A DNA stretch of 35,898 nucleotides from Candidatus Gastranaerophilales bacterium (GCA_944325145.1 CALYDL010000018.1:1-35898); one strand, 5' to 3'; counted from the stretch's first letter, positions 1-9,062 are shown. The notes: generated from the letters alone by a model not told the origin. Made by a program: numbers and translations.

Positions 1-90
1 ATGGAAGACCTTAATGCTACAAGCTTGGAAGCTGCAGTTAAAATGATTGCAGGCAGCGCAAGAGCTATGGGCGTTACCGTTGTAGATTAA
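1..90 (+). CDS. rplK: 50S ribosomal protein L11, C-terminal end (partial)
   Basis: Only the last 29 codons are in the window; the true start lies upstream and the ATG at base 1 is an internal methionine. The tail ([20 protein letters not shown] followed by RAMGVTVVD) matches the conserved C-terminal helix and end of L11, which binds 23S rRNA in the GTPase-associated centre. It is followed after 50 bases by rplA, the usual L11-L1 order. The assignment rests on the short tail plus synteny. Confidence 0.88.
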   Translation: MEDLNATSLEAAVKMIAGSARAMGVTVVD

Positions 91-126
91 TCGTCGGGAG
101 GCAATTTATTGCCGTTATTACCGCAA
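91..126 (+). promoter_or_regulatory. Probable L1-binding autoregulatory leader before rplA
   Basis: The rplK-rplA spacer folds as CGGGAGGC, a short AT hairpin (GGCAA/TTGCC at 100-113), then GTTATTACCGC. A GGGAG strand facing a GTTA...CC strand in this spacer resembles the mRNA mimic of the 23S rRNA L1 site found between rplK and rplA in many bacteria, through which L1 represses its own synthesis. The fold was read by eye; the regulatory role is inferred from family knowledge. Confidence 0.5.
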
Positions 127-140
127 GAAATGGAGAAAAA

Positions 141-866
141 ATGTCAAAATTAACCAAAAAACAAAAGAAAATACAAGAATTAATGGAAGGCTTCAATCAA
201 CCTGCAACTGCAGCAGATGCAATTGATATGCTTCAAAAAGTAGCGTCTGAAACTTCAAAATTCGATGAAACAGTTGAATGCCACATGAGATTAGGTATTG
301 AAGTTAAACACGCTGATCAACAAGTTAGAAGCACAACAGTTCTTCCTGCAGGCTTAGGCAAAACAGTTAGAGTTTGCGTTATTGCAAAAGCTGATAAAGC
401 TGCTCTTGCTAAAGAAGCAGGTGCTGATGAAGCAGGTGCTGAAGAAGTTATCGAAAAAATTCAAAACGGCTGGTTTGAATTTGATACATTAATTGCAACA
501 CCTGATATGATGGCACCTTTAGGTAAATTAGGCCGTATTTTGGGGCCAAAAGGCTTAATGCCAAACCCAAAAACAGGCACAGTTACACCTGATGTAGCTA
601 AAGCTGTTAAAGATGCAAAAGCAGGTAAAGTTGAATTCAGAGCAGATAAACAAGGTATGATTCACGTGCCTTTGGGAAAAATTAAATTTTCAAAAGAAGA
701 TTTGATGAAAAACTATTCAACTTTAGCAGATGCTGTTATTAAAGCAAAACCTGCTTCAGCTAAAGGTACATACATTAAATCAGCTTACCTTTCAACAACA
801 ATGGGCCCCGGAATCAAATTAGATCCGAAAAACATTGCACTTGAAATTAAAGAATATATTGATTAA
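141..866 (+). CDS. rplA: 50S ribosomal protein L1
   Basis: This 241-residue protein has the full L1 signature: a lysine-rich N-terminus, the VRVCVIAK strand, and the strongly conserved [19 protein letters not shown] loop followed by the [18 protein letters not shown] strand. L1 forms the mobile stalk by the E site and helps release deacylated tRNA. The start ATG is preceded by TGGAG 6-7 bases upstream. Length is slightly above the usual 229-235 residues. It follows rplK as expected, but the next gene is a GtrA-like membrane protein and not rplJ. Confidence 0.97.
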   Translation: MSKLTKKQKKIQELMEGFNQPATAADAIDMLQKVASETSKFDETVECHMRLGIEVKHADQQVRSTTVLPAGLGKTVRVCVIAKADKAALAKEAGADEAGAEEVIEKIQNGWFEFDTLIATPDMMAPLGKLGRILGPKGLMPNPKTGTVTPDVAKAVKDAKAGKVEFRADKQGMIHVPLGKIKFSKEDLMKNYSTLADAVIKAKPASAKGTYIKSAYLSTTMGPGIKLDPKNIALEIKEYID

Positions 867-884
867 GGATAAAACATTTATATA

Positions 885-1373
885 ATGTTTGGAAAAATTC
901 AAAATTCAATAAGAAAAAGTACGGAGTATAAAAAGTTTCGCTCCGTACTTTCTATTATTTTTGAATGGTTCTATACAAAATTTTGTTTCGGTATTTTAAG
1001 CCGCTTTGAAAGAAAGTTTGTTAAATTTCTTTTTGTTGGTTTTATGAATACTGTTTTTTCTTATATAATTTATGCCATTTGCGTTACTATTTTATCTCGC
1101 CCCACTTTATCTTTGGCAATTTCATATGTAATTGGCATTTTGTTTAATTTTCAAACAACAGGAAGAATTGTGTTTAAAAACAGCGATAACAAGCTTCTTG
1201 TTAAATTTTTCTTATGCTATATTACAACGTTTTTTATTAACAGATATTTTTTAGATACTCTGGTTGCAGATTTTCATGTTGATAAATATTTATCCCAAGC
1301 CATTCTTGTGTTCCCCATCGCCATGCTTTCATTTTTGCTTCTCAAAAATTTTGTTTTCAAAGAAGCTAAATAA
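885..1373 (+). CDS. GtrA-like family membrane protein
   Basis: A 162-residue protein with about four hydrophobic segments. After a basic N-terminus, FVKFLFVGFMNTVFSYIIYA and the later FNFQTTGRIVFK are the hallmarks of the GtrA/DPMS fold, four-helix membrane proteins that act in transfer of polyprenyl-linked sugars for surface glycans or teichoic acid decoration. It starts 18 bases after rplA behind AAGGA, so it should be co-transcribed with ribosomal protein genes, an unusual pairing. The first 20 or so codons contain a terminator-like hairpin (916-951), so expression may be attenuated. Family call is firm; substrate unknown. Confidence 0.82.
   Translation: MFGKIQNSIRKSTEYKKFRSVLSIIFEWFYTKFCFGILSRFERKFVKFLFVGFMNTVFSYIIYAICVTILSRPTLSLAISYVIGILFNFQTTGRIVFKNSDNKLLVKFFLCYITTFFINRYFLDTLVADFHVDKYLSQAILVFPIAMLSFLLLKNFVFKEAK
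916..951 (+). terminator. Terminator-like hairpin inside the 5' end of the GtrA-like gene
   Basis: AAAGTACGGAG (916-926) and CTCCGTACTTT (941-951) are perfect inverted repeats with a 14-base loop, followed by an AT-rich stretch with a run of T. It looks like an intrinsic terminator for the rplK-rplA transcript, but it lies inside the next reading frame, so it may act as an attenuator. Confidence 0.5.
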
Positions 1374-1459
1374 TATTTCAAATTTATTGCTGTGCTTATT
1401 TTTTGGGCATATTAATTTTAGTTACAAAAGTTAATATTGGAATTTTCATTTGGCAATTA

Positions 1460-1494
1460 TTATATATGTATATACTTTATATATACATATATAA
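1460..1494. promoter_or_regulatory. 15-bp perfect palindrome over the promoter of the ADP-ribosyltransferase gene
   Basis: TTATATATGTATATA (1460-1474) and its exact complement (1480-1494) flank the 5-base loop CTTTA. A candidate promoter overlaps it: TTGGCA at 1450-1455 and TATACT at 1471-1476 (15-base spacing, short). The palindrome ends 18 bases before the ATG at 1513, so it could be an operator on DNA or a leader hairpin on RNA. Its position is suggestive; no regulator is identified. Confidence 0.5.
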
Positions 1495-1512
1495 AGTTAT
1501 TAGAGAGTGAAA

Positions 1513-4500
1513 ATGACAGTAAACCAAGTTCAATTTAACAATTATGATTATTATTTGGGAGAAACACAAGCCCCTGTTAAAGCAAATGAAGTGAATGAAA
1601 CAATTTTTGGAAGCAACATAGCTTCAACAGGCACAATAAAACCGCTTGAATTTGATGTATATGAAGCCCCTGCTTCAATAAATACAAAGATTGAAGAATT
1701 AAAAAACAGACTTTCATCAGTTAAAGAAGAACAAGGTTTAATCGGAAAAGCTTGGGATGGCATTAAAAACTTGGTTGGTTTGGGCGCAGGTTCTAATAAA
1801 GCAGAAAAAGCCATTGAACAATACGAAAATGGCGAAATTTCTTATGAAGAAGCAGAAAAAGCAATAACAAAATATGAAGACGGTCAAAATATGTCGGTTG
1901 ATGTTGTAGGTGACATCGTTTCCGGCATCGTTTCAGTTGGTGCAGTTGCATTTGCACCATTTACAGGCGGTGCTTCACTTCTGGTTGGTGCTGCAGCAGG
2001 TGCGGTAACAAAAGTTGCCGTTAAAGGCGCAGATTCTCTTATCGGCGGTCGTGATTATAATTTGAAAGATTTTGGTTATGACATCATAACAGGTTCTATA
2101 AACGGTTTAATGGCACCCGTTACAAACGCAATTGGCGGTGTTGCAGGCACAGGTGTTGCAAAAGCTTGCGGGTTAAACGTTGCAAAAACAGCGACAAAAG
2201 AAGCAGCTGAAGGTGCAGCAACTGCAGGAGCTAAAGGCTTTTTAACAAAATTGCTTGCAAATCAAGGTGCTGAATATGTAGCAAAAGAAGGCGCTGAAGC
2301 CGGTGTAAAAACAGTTCTTGCAAAAGTTGCGGCTTATGGAACCGATATGGCGATAGATGGTGCATTAAGTGGCGCAACAGATGGCTTTGCAAGAAGCATT
2401 GCTGATGGCGACTTTGAAAATATGGGTAAAAATATTAAAGAAGGCTTTGTTGGCGGCTTAATTGCATCACCTGTTATTGGCGGCGGCTTCAAAGTTGCTG
2501 GTAAAGCAGGCAACAAACTTGCTTCAAAAGTATTTTCATCAGGTGCTGATGCAATTGCTGATCAAACAGTTAAAGGTGCATCAGACGGAGTTGCTTCAAT
2601 GGCTGATGATTTTGATTACAGCTATTTTACAGGCAAAGCATCACAAGAAGCGGCAGAAGGTGCAGTTGATTCTGCTTCTCATCAAGTAAAAGATATTAAT
2701 TTAGAAATGGCATCTGAAACTCAGGGCTCTCAATTTGGGGATGAAATCGGCAATGCAGGCACAAAACAAAACCTATTCGATGTTGAAGAATCGGAAATGG
2801 CTTTAGGGGAAGATGTTATTCCTGACTATGATTCATTGGATTCAGATTGCGGTTTAGGTGCGGATGTAGATTTAGGCTCTGATTTTGACATTGCACAGGA
2901 ACACCAAACACCAAAAATGGGTGATGAACTTTCCGGTGAAAGCAATTTAGCCGCTCCTGATTTTCATGAAGAAACACCCGATATTTTAGAAGCGCAAAAA
3001 CCGGCTGATTATGTAGTTACGCAGCAAGAAGCCGCAATTTCGAAAAAAATATTGGAATTAAATGCTTCTCATCAAACAACAACAAAGAACTTTAATATAG
3101 ACGGCAAAAATTCTACTTTTATAATTTATAAAGGCTCACAAGCAGGCAGCAACAAAGGCGGATATGTAGTAAATAATTCAACCGGTGAATTATTCTATTC
3201 AAAATTAGGTTCAACTTCACAGTCACAAACTGAAGTTTTGGCTTCAAAATTATATAAAGCAGCAGGTATTGATGTTCCCGAATTGACACTTTATACTGAC
3301 GAAAAAGGTTCTATCGGTTTATTGAGCAAATTTATTCCTGAACTTTCACCTGTTTCAGCGCCTCAAAAAGATTTAGCTAAAGGCTTTGGTATGGATGCTT
3401 TGCTTGCAAACTGGGATGCTGTTTGTTCAAATAATGCAGTTACCGATGGCTCTACAATTTATCGTATAGATGTTGGCGGCACATTTGATTTCCGTGCTCA
3501 AGGCGGCAAAAAGGCTTATACATCAATTGTAGATGAAGTTACAACATTAATTGACCCTAAATATAACCAAGTTTCAAGCAATTTGTTATCATTAATGACA
3601 AGAGAAGATTTAATCGATTCTCTTCAAAGAGTTGCAGATTTATCAGATGATGATATTATCAAAATTCTTCAAGAACAAGGTATGACAAAATATCAAGATG
3701 TTCTTTTGAAAAGAAAACAATTTATGGTTGATTTGCTTGAAGAAGTAAAGAAAATGCCAGAAGATAATTCAGATATGTTAACTCTTTTAACAAGGGCAAA
3801 AAACAAAACTTATGAAACAACTATTTCAAGAGCTACATCAATTAAAGATCTTGCAGATATTCAAACTTCAATTAATAAAGTTACAGATATTGACCAAAAG
3901 AAATTCCTTCAAGAATTATTAGATGCAAAAAAAGCAGAAATAAATTCAAAAACTTTTGTTCCATCAGTTAATGGTGAAGTTGATGAACAAACATTTGAAT
4001 CATTACTTAAAAAGAATGGCATGGAAGTTGGTTCTAACGGTGAGTTCCATTTAACCCTTTCACAAGATTACAAAGATGGAATTGTTAACAAATATGGCCC
4101 TTCAACAGGTTCAAAAATTATTAAGAAAATTGAAAGTCCATTAACTTCAACAGATCTTGATCAAATGAGGAAATTAATGAATGTTGTTGATGGTAAATAT
4201 GCTCAATATTTTGCAGATGATATGACAGAATTCTTAGCTTTCTATCAAGTGATTAAAAGCGGTAATGTATTCACCCACTTTGATGAATTCTCCCCTGCTC
4301 AATGGGACGCTATTATGAACACTACAAAATATAAAGTTCCTGTAAGCACAATGGAAGCTCTCAGTGCATATAAAGGTTCATCATCTAAAATTAACGGTGC
4401 GCTTTCTGCAATGAAAAATAACCCTTCATATGATCCTGACAGCTATACAAAACAACAAATTGAAGCAATTACTCAATACATTGATACCCAATCAATTTCT

Positions 4501-4902
4501 GAAGACATTAAAGTATATAGAGGCGAAGGCTATGAAGTTTTAGACTCTGTTGAATTGAACGGTAAAAAATTATCAACATTAATGCATGATGCAGCTTATT
4601 TTAGCGACCAACAAGAAATTGACAATCTTATACTTATGATAGAACAAGGCAACTATGTTGCTCACCAAGAAAGGTTTATGTCAACATCTCTATTGAAAGA
4701 TTCAGCTTTTTCAGATAGTATTGTATGGGAACTAGATGTTCCTGCCGGTTCAAAAGGTGTCTTTCTTGAAGGTTGCAATATTTCAGGTTCATTGAGCAAT
4801 GAATGCGAATATTTGCTTCAAAGAGATTGCAGAATTTTAATTAAACATGCAGATTTCAAAGATGGCAAATGGCATTTAAAGGGCAGTATTGTTAATGAAT
4901 AG
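1513..4902 (+). CDS. Multidomain protein: Gly/Ala-rich region, kinase-like domain and C-terminal ADP-ribosyltransferase (putative effector/toxin)
   Basis: 1129 residues from ATG 1513; a GTG at 1507 is possible, but the AGAGAG purine run suits the ATG better. No signal peptide. Residues about 130-345 are Gly/Ala-rich and amphipathic, as in pretoxin or translocation regions. Residues about 525-660 carry a kinase-like pattern: K564, E574, NWDAVCSNN (633-641) and IDVGG (652-656), resembling HipA or PI3/4-kinase-type catalytic and metal-binding loops. The C-terminus has the R-S-E triad of arginine-type ADP-ribosyltransferases: R1003 in VYRGEG, STS (1057-1059) and ExE (E1097, E1099) in NECEYLL. The ART assignment is solid on motifs; the kinase-like domain is tentative. 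It heads a three-gene unit and faces an ADP-ribosylglycohydrolase. Confidence 0.8.
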   Translation: MTVNQVQFNNYDYYLGETQAPVKANEVNETIFGSNIASTGTIKPLEFDVYEAPASINTKIEELKNRLSSVKEEQGLIGKAWDGIKNLVGLGAGSNKAEKAIEQYENGEISYEEAEKAITKYEDGQNMSVDVVGDIVSGIVSVGAVAFAPFTGGASLLVGAAAGAVTKVAVKGADSLIGGRDYNLKDFGYDIITGSINGLMAPVTNAIGGVAGTGVAKACGLNVAKTATKEAAEGAATAGAKGFLTKLLANQGAEYVAKEGAEAGVKTVLAKVAAYGTDMAIDGALSGATDGFARSIADGDFENMGKNIKEGFVGGLIASPVIGGGFKVAGKAGNKLASKVFSSGADAIADQTVKGASDGVASMADDFDYSYFTGKASQEAAEGAVDSASHQVKDINLEMASETQGSQFGDEIGNAGTKQNLFDVEESEMALGEDVIPDYDSLDSDCGLGADVDLGSDFDIAQEHQTPKMGDELSGESNLAAPDFHEETPDILEAQKPADYVVTQQEAAISKKILELNASHQTTTKNFNIDGKNSTFIIYKGSQAGSNKGGYVVNNSTGELFYSKLGSTSQSQTEVLASKLYKAAGIDVPELTLYTDEKGSIGLLSKFIPELSPVSAPQKDLAKGFGMDALLANWDAVCSNNAVTDGSTIYRIDVGGTFDFRAQGGKKAYTSIVDEVTTLIDPKYNQVSSNLLSLMTREDLIDSLQRVADLSDDDIIKILQEQGMTKYQDVLLKRKQFMVDLLEEVKKMPEDNSDMLTLLTRAKNKTYETTISRATSIKDLADIQTSINKVTDIDQKKFLQELLDAKKAEINSKTFVPSVNGEVDEQTFESLLKKNGMEVGSNGEFHLTLSQDYKDGIVNKYGPSTGSKIIKKIESPLTSTDLDQMRKLMNVVDGKYAQYFADDMTEFLAFYQVIKSGNVFTHFDEFSPAQWDAIMNTTKYKVPVSTMEALSAYKGSSSKINGALSAMKNNPSYDPDSYTKQQIEAITQYIDTQSISEDIKVYRGEGYEVLDSVELNGKKLSTLMHDAAYFSDQQEIDNLILMIEQGNYVAHQERFMSTSLLKDSAFSDSIVWELDVPAGSKGVFLEGCNISGSLSNECEYLLQRDCRILIKHADFKDGKWHLKGSIVNE

Positions 4903-4912
4903 GAGCTAGATA

Positions 4913-5095
4913 ATGGACGAAGAACAAAGAAAAAATTATAAATCAGAAACAGAAAATTTAAAGTTCAAAAAACAAATTTTGAAGTTTTATCCTGAAGACG
5001 AAGCAAAAATGGAAAATATGACCGTAAGGGAAAAAATTGAATTTATAAGAAAATTGAAAGATGAAAACAGATATATAATTATCGATGAAATATAG
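4913..5095 (+). CDS. Small charged protein, paralogue of the next gene's C-terminus
   Basis: A 60-residue acidic/basic protein of unknown function, starting 10 bases after the ADP-ribosyltransferase stop behind AGGAG, so clearly translated from the same transcript. Its second half (from KFYPEDEAKMENMTVREKIE) is almost identical in protein and DNA to the C-terminal part of the following gene. Size and position suit a chaperone, immunity partner or regulator of the large protein, but nothing in the sequence proves a role. No cysteines, membrane segment or known motif. Confidence 0.7.
   Translation: MDEEQRKNYKSETENLKFKKQILKFYPEDEAKMENMTVREKIEFIRKLKDENRYIIIDEI
4991..5065 (+). repeat. 75-bp direct repeat, copy 1
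   Basis: Differs from copy 2 (5384-5458) at only a few positions, mostly synonymous or K/R exchanges. It encodes PEDEAKMENMTVREKIEFIR plus KLKDE. The offset of 393 bases keeps both copies in the same frame, indicating a recent domain duplication or gene conversion. Confidence 0.85.
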
Positions 5096-5110
5096 CAGGA
5101 AAGGAACAAA

Positions 5111-5503
5111 ATGGTTAATATATCAGGCTTAACTTTTTTTAAAGGCATAGGTTTAAGCAATAATGAAATGGTTAGAAATGAAAAAAATGTTGCGAGTTCT
5201 CCTATGGGCAAAGAAGAAGTTCCTCTGCAGCCTTCTTTAGAAAAAGACACCTTTGTTGCAAGCACTAAACCATCTAAGGGTAAAGTTTTATCAAAAAAAG
5301 AACAACAAAGGCTTAAACACAATAAACAACTTAAAAGTGAAACGGAAGGGATAAAATTTAAAATGGTTAAATTAAAATTTTACCCTGAAGATGAAGCAAA
5401 AATGGAAAATATGACCGTAAGGGAAAAAATTGAATTTATAAGAAGATTAAAGGATGAAGGCCGATATACGGTTGTAAACCCTGAAGTTATGGATGAAAAA
5501 TAA
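5111..5503 (+). CDS. Small basic protein with duplicated C-terminal domain
   Basis: A 130-residue protein of unknown function. It starts 15 bases after the previous stop behind AGGAAAGG. The N-terminus (VNISGLTFFKG) carries the short hydrophobic-F-x-G type motif seen near the start of other proteins here, followed by a low-complexity linker rich in Lys, Ser and Glu. The last 60 residues match the preceding 60-residue protein. It ends one base before the stop of the convergent ADP-ribosylglycohydrolase gene. Likely part of the ADP-ribosyltransferase operon; a partner role is inference. Confidence 0.7.
   Translation: MVNISGLTFFKGIGLSNNEMVRNEKNVASSPMGKEEVPLQPSLEKDTFVASTKPSKGKVLSKKEQQRLKHNKQLKSETEGIKFKMVKLKFYPEDEAKMENMTVREKIEFIRRLKDEGRYTVVNPEVMDEK
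5384..5458 (+). repeat. 75-bp direct repeat, copy 2
   Basis: Second copy of the repeat at 4991-5065, in the same frame, encoding PEDEAKMENMTVREKIEFIR plus RLKDE. Most of the differences are third-position changes. Confidence 0.85.
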
Positions 5504-5504
5504 T

Positions 5505-6728
5505 TTATCCCTTATATCTTGTGTCTGAATTTTCTATTTCATTCGGTTTTTTGTATAAATCTTCTGCAAGTTGAATTAGTTCGGTTGATAATTCAACCGA
5601 ATTTTTCCATTTTGCAGGTATATTTTCTGTGCCAAGATATGCGCCCATGATGTTTCCTGTTATTGCACCCGTGGAATCACTGTCGCCATTGTGGTTTACT
5701 GCCATCAAAACCGATTTTTCGAAATTATTTGGTGATTTGAGTGCACAGTAAACGGCAATTGCGATTGCTTCATCTCCAACCCAGCCTTCGCCGATTTCTT
5801 TTATTGCATCTTCCGGGTCAACATCTGATTTTGCAAGCTCTTTTGCTTTTGCAATAAGTTTTGTTGTGTCTTCGTTGCCTTCATAGGTTTTTAAAATTTC
5901 AACGGAATTATCAACGGCTTCTTCTAAATTTTTTCCTTGAATCAAATTTGCAATAATTGCTGCCTGCACTCCTCCGGGTAAATATCCGCCGGGGTGCCCG
6001 TGGGTTATTGCGGCGCATCTTGCACCTGTTTCAAAAGCTATTTTTGGGTTTTTATAATACATTAAGCCGGCAGGTGCCGTTCTCATAACGCCGCCGCAGC
6101 CCTTAGAGTTATTTATATGTTCTTCAATTGTGCCCATTTTTCCGCTTGCTAAAGCCCCAAGGCAAGTTCCCCCGGGGGCTCTGTTTGCATAAAGAGTTTC
6201 TATGTTTGCAATCCACCCTTTATCGCTTGGGCTATACCCTTTTTCTTGCGTAGCGAGCCAATCTTTATAAGATGTGTGAATTTCTTTTATATCGGGCATT
6301 TCGTTATCATTAAACGATTTGATGGCAGATTTTAATAAGCCGTCTGCCGTAAAGATTGTCATTTGGGTGTCATCGGTTATTTCTGCAATGCCGTTTTTTA
6401 AAACAAAATCCTGAATGCCTTTTTCGCCGTATTTTTCTTTTATTGAATATAATGATGCAAATTCTATGGGCCAACCTAAAGCATCTCCTATGGCGCCGCC
6501 AAGAAGACAGCCTTCATAATTTTTTATCTCATGTCTTTTTGCTGCATTTGCGGCAGGGCTTAGTTTTTCTATTTCCATTTGTGAATAATAACCGTTTGGA
6601 ATGTTATTCAGGTCTTGAGAAGCTGCAGTTTCTTTGGCGGTATTTTCCGCTTGAAGTTTTTCTGCTTCTGCTTGTTCTTTTTTGTTTGTGCCGCTTATAT
6701 TTCTAAAAAATAATTTTTTAATATTCAT
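5505..6728 (-). CDS. ADP-ribosylglycohydrolase (DraG/ARH family)
   Basis: 407 residues. The ARH fold begins at about residue 73 with GCLLGGAIGDALG. The binuclear metal site is complete: TDDT (118-121) and GDSDST (D349, D351). CGGVMRTAP (211-219) and THGHPGG (242-248) are also present. Such enzymes remove ADP-ribose from arginine or related side chains. The first 70 residues are a Glu/Ala/Gln-rich extension not seen in DraG. Start supported by AAGGA. It is convergent with the ADP-ribosyltransferase operon, their ends one base apart, so it is the natural candidate for reversing that modification. Family call strong; pairing is inferred. Confidence 0.9.
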   Translation of the reverse strand: MNIKKLFFRNISGTNKKEQAEAEKLQAENTAKETAASQDLNNIPNGYYSQMEIEKLSPAANAAKRHEIKNYEGCLLGGAIGDALGWPIEFASLYSIKEKYGEKGIQDFVLKNGIAEITDDTQMTIFTADGLLKSAIKSFNDNEMPDIKEIHTSYKDWLATQEKGYSPSDKGWIANIETLYANRAPGGTCLGALASGKMGTIEEHINNSKGCGGVMRTAPAGLMYYKNPKIAFETGARCAAITHGHPGGYLPGGVQAAIIANLIQGKNLEEAVDNSVEILKTYEGNEDTTKLIAKAKELAKSDVDPEDAIKEIGEGWVGDEAIAIAVYCALKSPNNFEKSVLMAVNHNGDSDSTGAITGNIMGAYLGTENIPAKWKNSVELSTELIQLAEDLYKKPNEIENSDTRYKG

Positions 6729-6913
6729 TTTAATAAAATCCTTTTTGTATAAGGCATGAAAATAGTAAAAATTGCACTATTTTTATATTTTAACATACTT
6801 TGTAACAATTTTTTTGATTTTGCTTTCAAAACTTGCCAATCTTTACAACAGATAGTGTTTGTGTGAGAATATTTTCATCAATAGTTACATTTAGTTAAAT
6901 AAGGAAAATAAAA

Positions 6914-9001
6914 ATGCCAAGACAAACTCCACTTGAAAAAATAAGAAACATTGGTATTGCCGCTCACATTGACGCTGGTAAAACAACAACAACCGAACGT
7001 ATCTTATTTTATACAGGTAAAACTCATAAAATCGGTGAAGTTCATGACGGCGCTGCTGTTACCGACTTTATGGAACAAGAAAGAGAACGTGGTATTACAA
7101 TTCAATCAGCTGCTGTTACAGCTAGTTGGAAAGGCCACCAAATCAACATTATTGACACCCCCGGCCACGTTGACTTTACAATTGAAGTTGAACGTTCACT
7201 TCGTGTATTAGACGGCGTTGTTGCTGTATTTTGCGCAGTTGGCGGTGTTCAATCACAATCTGAAACAGTTTGGAGACAAGCTAACAGATATGAAGTTCCA
7301 AGAATGGTTTTTGTTAACAAAATGGACAGAACAGGCGCAAACTTCTATCGTGTAGTTGATCAAATCAGAAACAGATTGGGCGGTAATGCTCACCCAATCA
7401 GGCTTCCAATCGGCGCTGAAGATAAATTCACAGGCCTTATCGATTTATTCACAATGAAGGCTGAAATTTATACAAACGATTTAGGCACAGACATTAAAGA
7501 AGAAGAAATTCCTGCAGATATGCTAGATAAAGCTAAAGAATACAGAGAAGCTTTAGTTGAAGCTATTGCAGAAACAGATGATGCTTTAATGGAAAAATTC
7601 TTTGAAGACCCTGAATCAATTACAGTTGATGAATTAAAAGCAGGCTTAAGAAAAGCAGTTTGTGAAAACAAAATTGTTCCTGTTACTTGCGGTACAGCAT
7701 TTAAAAACAAAGGCGTTCAATTATTGTTAGATTCAATTGTTGAATTAATGCCTTCTCCCGTTGATGTTAAAGCTATCGAAGGTGAACTTGAAGACGGCAC
7801 AAAAACAGAAAGACACTCATCAGACGATGAACCTTTCTCAGCTTTGGCTTTCAAAGTTATGACAGACCCTTATGTTGGCCGTTTAACATTCTTAAGAGTT
7901 TATTCAGGCAAAATTACTTCAGGTTCATACGTTTTAAATGCTACAAACGGCAAAAAAGAACGTATTTCAAGATTGGTTCGTATGTATGCCGATCAAAGAC
8001 TTGAAGAAAACGAAGTATACGCGGGCGACATCTGCGCAGCAGTTGGTTTAAAAGATACAACAACAGGTGACACTTTATGTGATGAAAAAGCTCCTATTAT
8101 CTTAGAAAAAATGAGCTTCCCTGAACCTGTTATTTCAGTTGCTATCGAACCTAAAACAAAAGCAGACCAAGACAAAATGGCAATTGCTCTTCAAAAACTT
8201 GCTGAAGAAGATCCGTCATTTAGAGTTAAAACAGATAATGAAACAGGGCAAACAATTATCTCAGGTATGGGCGAATTGCACTTGGATATTATCGTTGACC
8301 GTTTGATGAGAGAATTTAAAGTTGATGCTAACGTTGGTAAACCTCAAGTTGCATACAGAGAAACAATCAGAGGCAACGCAGATCAAGATTCTAAATTCAT
8401 CCGTCAATCAGGTGGTAAAGGTCAATATGGCCATGTTAAAGTTAGAATTTCACCGGCTGAAGAAAACGCAGGTTTTGTATTTGAAAATAAAATCGTTGGT
8501 GGTGCTATTCCTAAAGAATATATCGAACCTGCAAGAAAAGGTATGGAAGAAGCACTTGAAGGCGGTATCTTAGCAGGCTATCCTATGATAGACGTTAAAG
8601 TTGAACTTTATGATGGTTCATATCACGAAGTTGACTCATCTGAAATGGCATTTAAAATCGCAGGTTCAATGGCTATTAAAGAAGGCTGCAAAAAAGCAAG
8701 ACCTTGCATCTTAGAACCTATGATGAAAGTTGAAATTGAAGTTCCTGAAGAAAACACAGGCGATATCATCGGTGATATTTCATCAAGAAGAGGCCGTGTT
8801 GAAGGTATGGAAATTATTGAAGGTACAGGAATTCAAAAAATCAGAGCTATTGTTCCTTTGGCTGAAATGTTCGGTTATGCAACGGATATCCGTTCAAAAA
8901 CACAAGGCCGCGGCACCTTCTCAATGGAATTTTCTAAATATGAACAAGTTCCGACAAACATTGAAACTGAAATTATTTCAAAATCAGGCGCAGCTGTTTA
9001 G
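6914..9001 (+). CDS. fusA: Translation elongation factor G
   Basis: 695 residues, normal length. The GTPase domain shows [14 protein letters not shown] (P-loop), [11 protein letters not shown] (switch I), DTPGHVDFT and NKMDRTGA. Domains II to V follow, including the [12 protein letters not shown] and [13 protein letters not shown] regions. EF-G drives ribosomal translocation and, with RRF, ribosome recycling. ATG is preceded by AAGGA. The gene stands alone: the usual rpsL-rpsG neighbours are absent and the upstream gene is divergent. Ends with a clear terminator. Confidence 0.98.
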   Translation: MPRQTPLEKIRNIGIAAHIDAGKTTTTERILFYTGKTHKIGEVHDGAAVTDFMEQERERGITIQSAAVTASWKGHQINIIDTPGHVDFTIEVERSLRVLDGVVAVFCAVGGVQSQSETVWRQANRYEVPRMVFVNKMDRTGANFYRVVDQIRNRLGGNAHPIRLPIGAEDKFTGLIDLFTMKAEIYTNDLGTDIKEEEIPADMLDKAKEYREALVEAIAETDDALMEKFFEDPESITVDELKAGLRKAVCENKIVPVTCGTAFKNKGVQLLLDSIVELMPSPVDVKAIEGELEDGTKTERHSSDDEPFSALAFKVMTDPYVGRLTFLRVYSGKITSGSYVLNATNGKKERISRLVRMYADQRLEENEVYAGDICAAVGLKDTTTGDTLCDEKAPIILEKMSFPEPVISVAIEPKTKADQDKMAIALQKLAEEDPSFRVKTDNETGQTIISGMGELHLDIIVDRLMREFKVDANVGKPQVAYRETIRGNADQDSKFIRQSGGKGQYGHVKVRISPAEENAGFVFENKIVGGAIPKEYIEPARKGMEEALEGGILAGYPMIDVKVELYDGSYHEVDSSEMAFKIAGSMAIKEGCKKARPCILEPMMKVEIEVPEENTGDIIGDISSRRGRVEGMEIIEGTGIQKIRAIVPLAEMFGYATDIRSKTQGRGTFSMEFSKYEQVPTNIETEIISKSGAAV

Positions 9002-9021
9002 TTGAACTTATTTAAAAAATT

Positions 9022-9057
9022 AAATCGACTCCATAAATTCCATGGGGTCGATTTTTT
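9022..9057 (+). terminator. Intrinsic terminator of fusA
   Basis: AAATCGACTCC and GGGGTCGATTT pair around an 11-base loop (one G-T pair) and are followed by a T run, 20 bases after the fusA stop. Confidence 0.85.
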
Positions 9058-9062
9058 AGTTA

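Noticed and set aside
6356-6706. 116-codon frame opposite the ADP-ribosylglycohydrolase gene
   Set aside because: It lies fully inside a well-supported gene on the other strand and shows no conserved motif.
6759-6783. AAAATAGT/ACTATTTT inverted repeat between the hydrolase gene and fusA
   Set aside because: Only eight A/T-rich base pairs, easily expected by chance in this composition.
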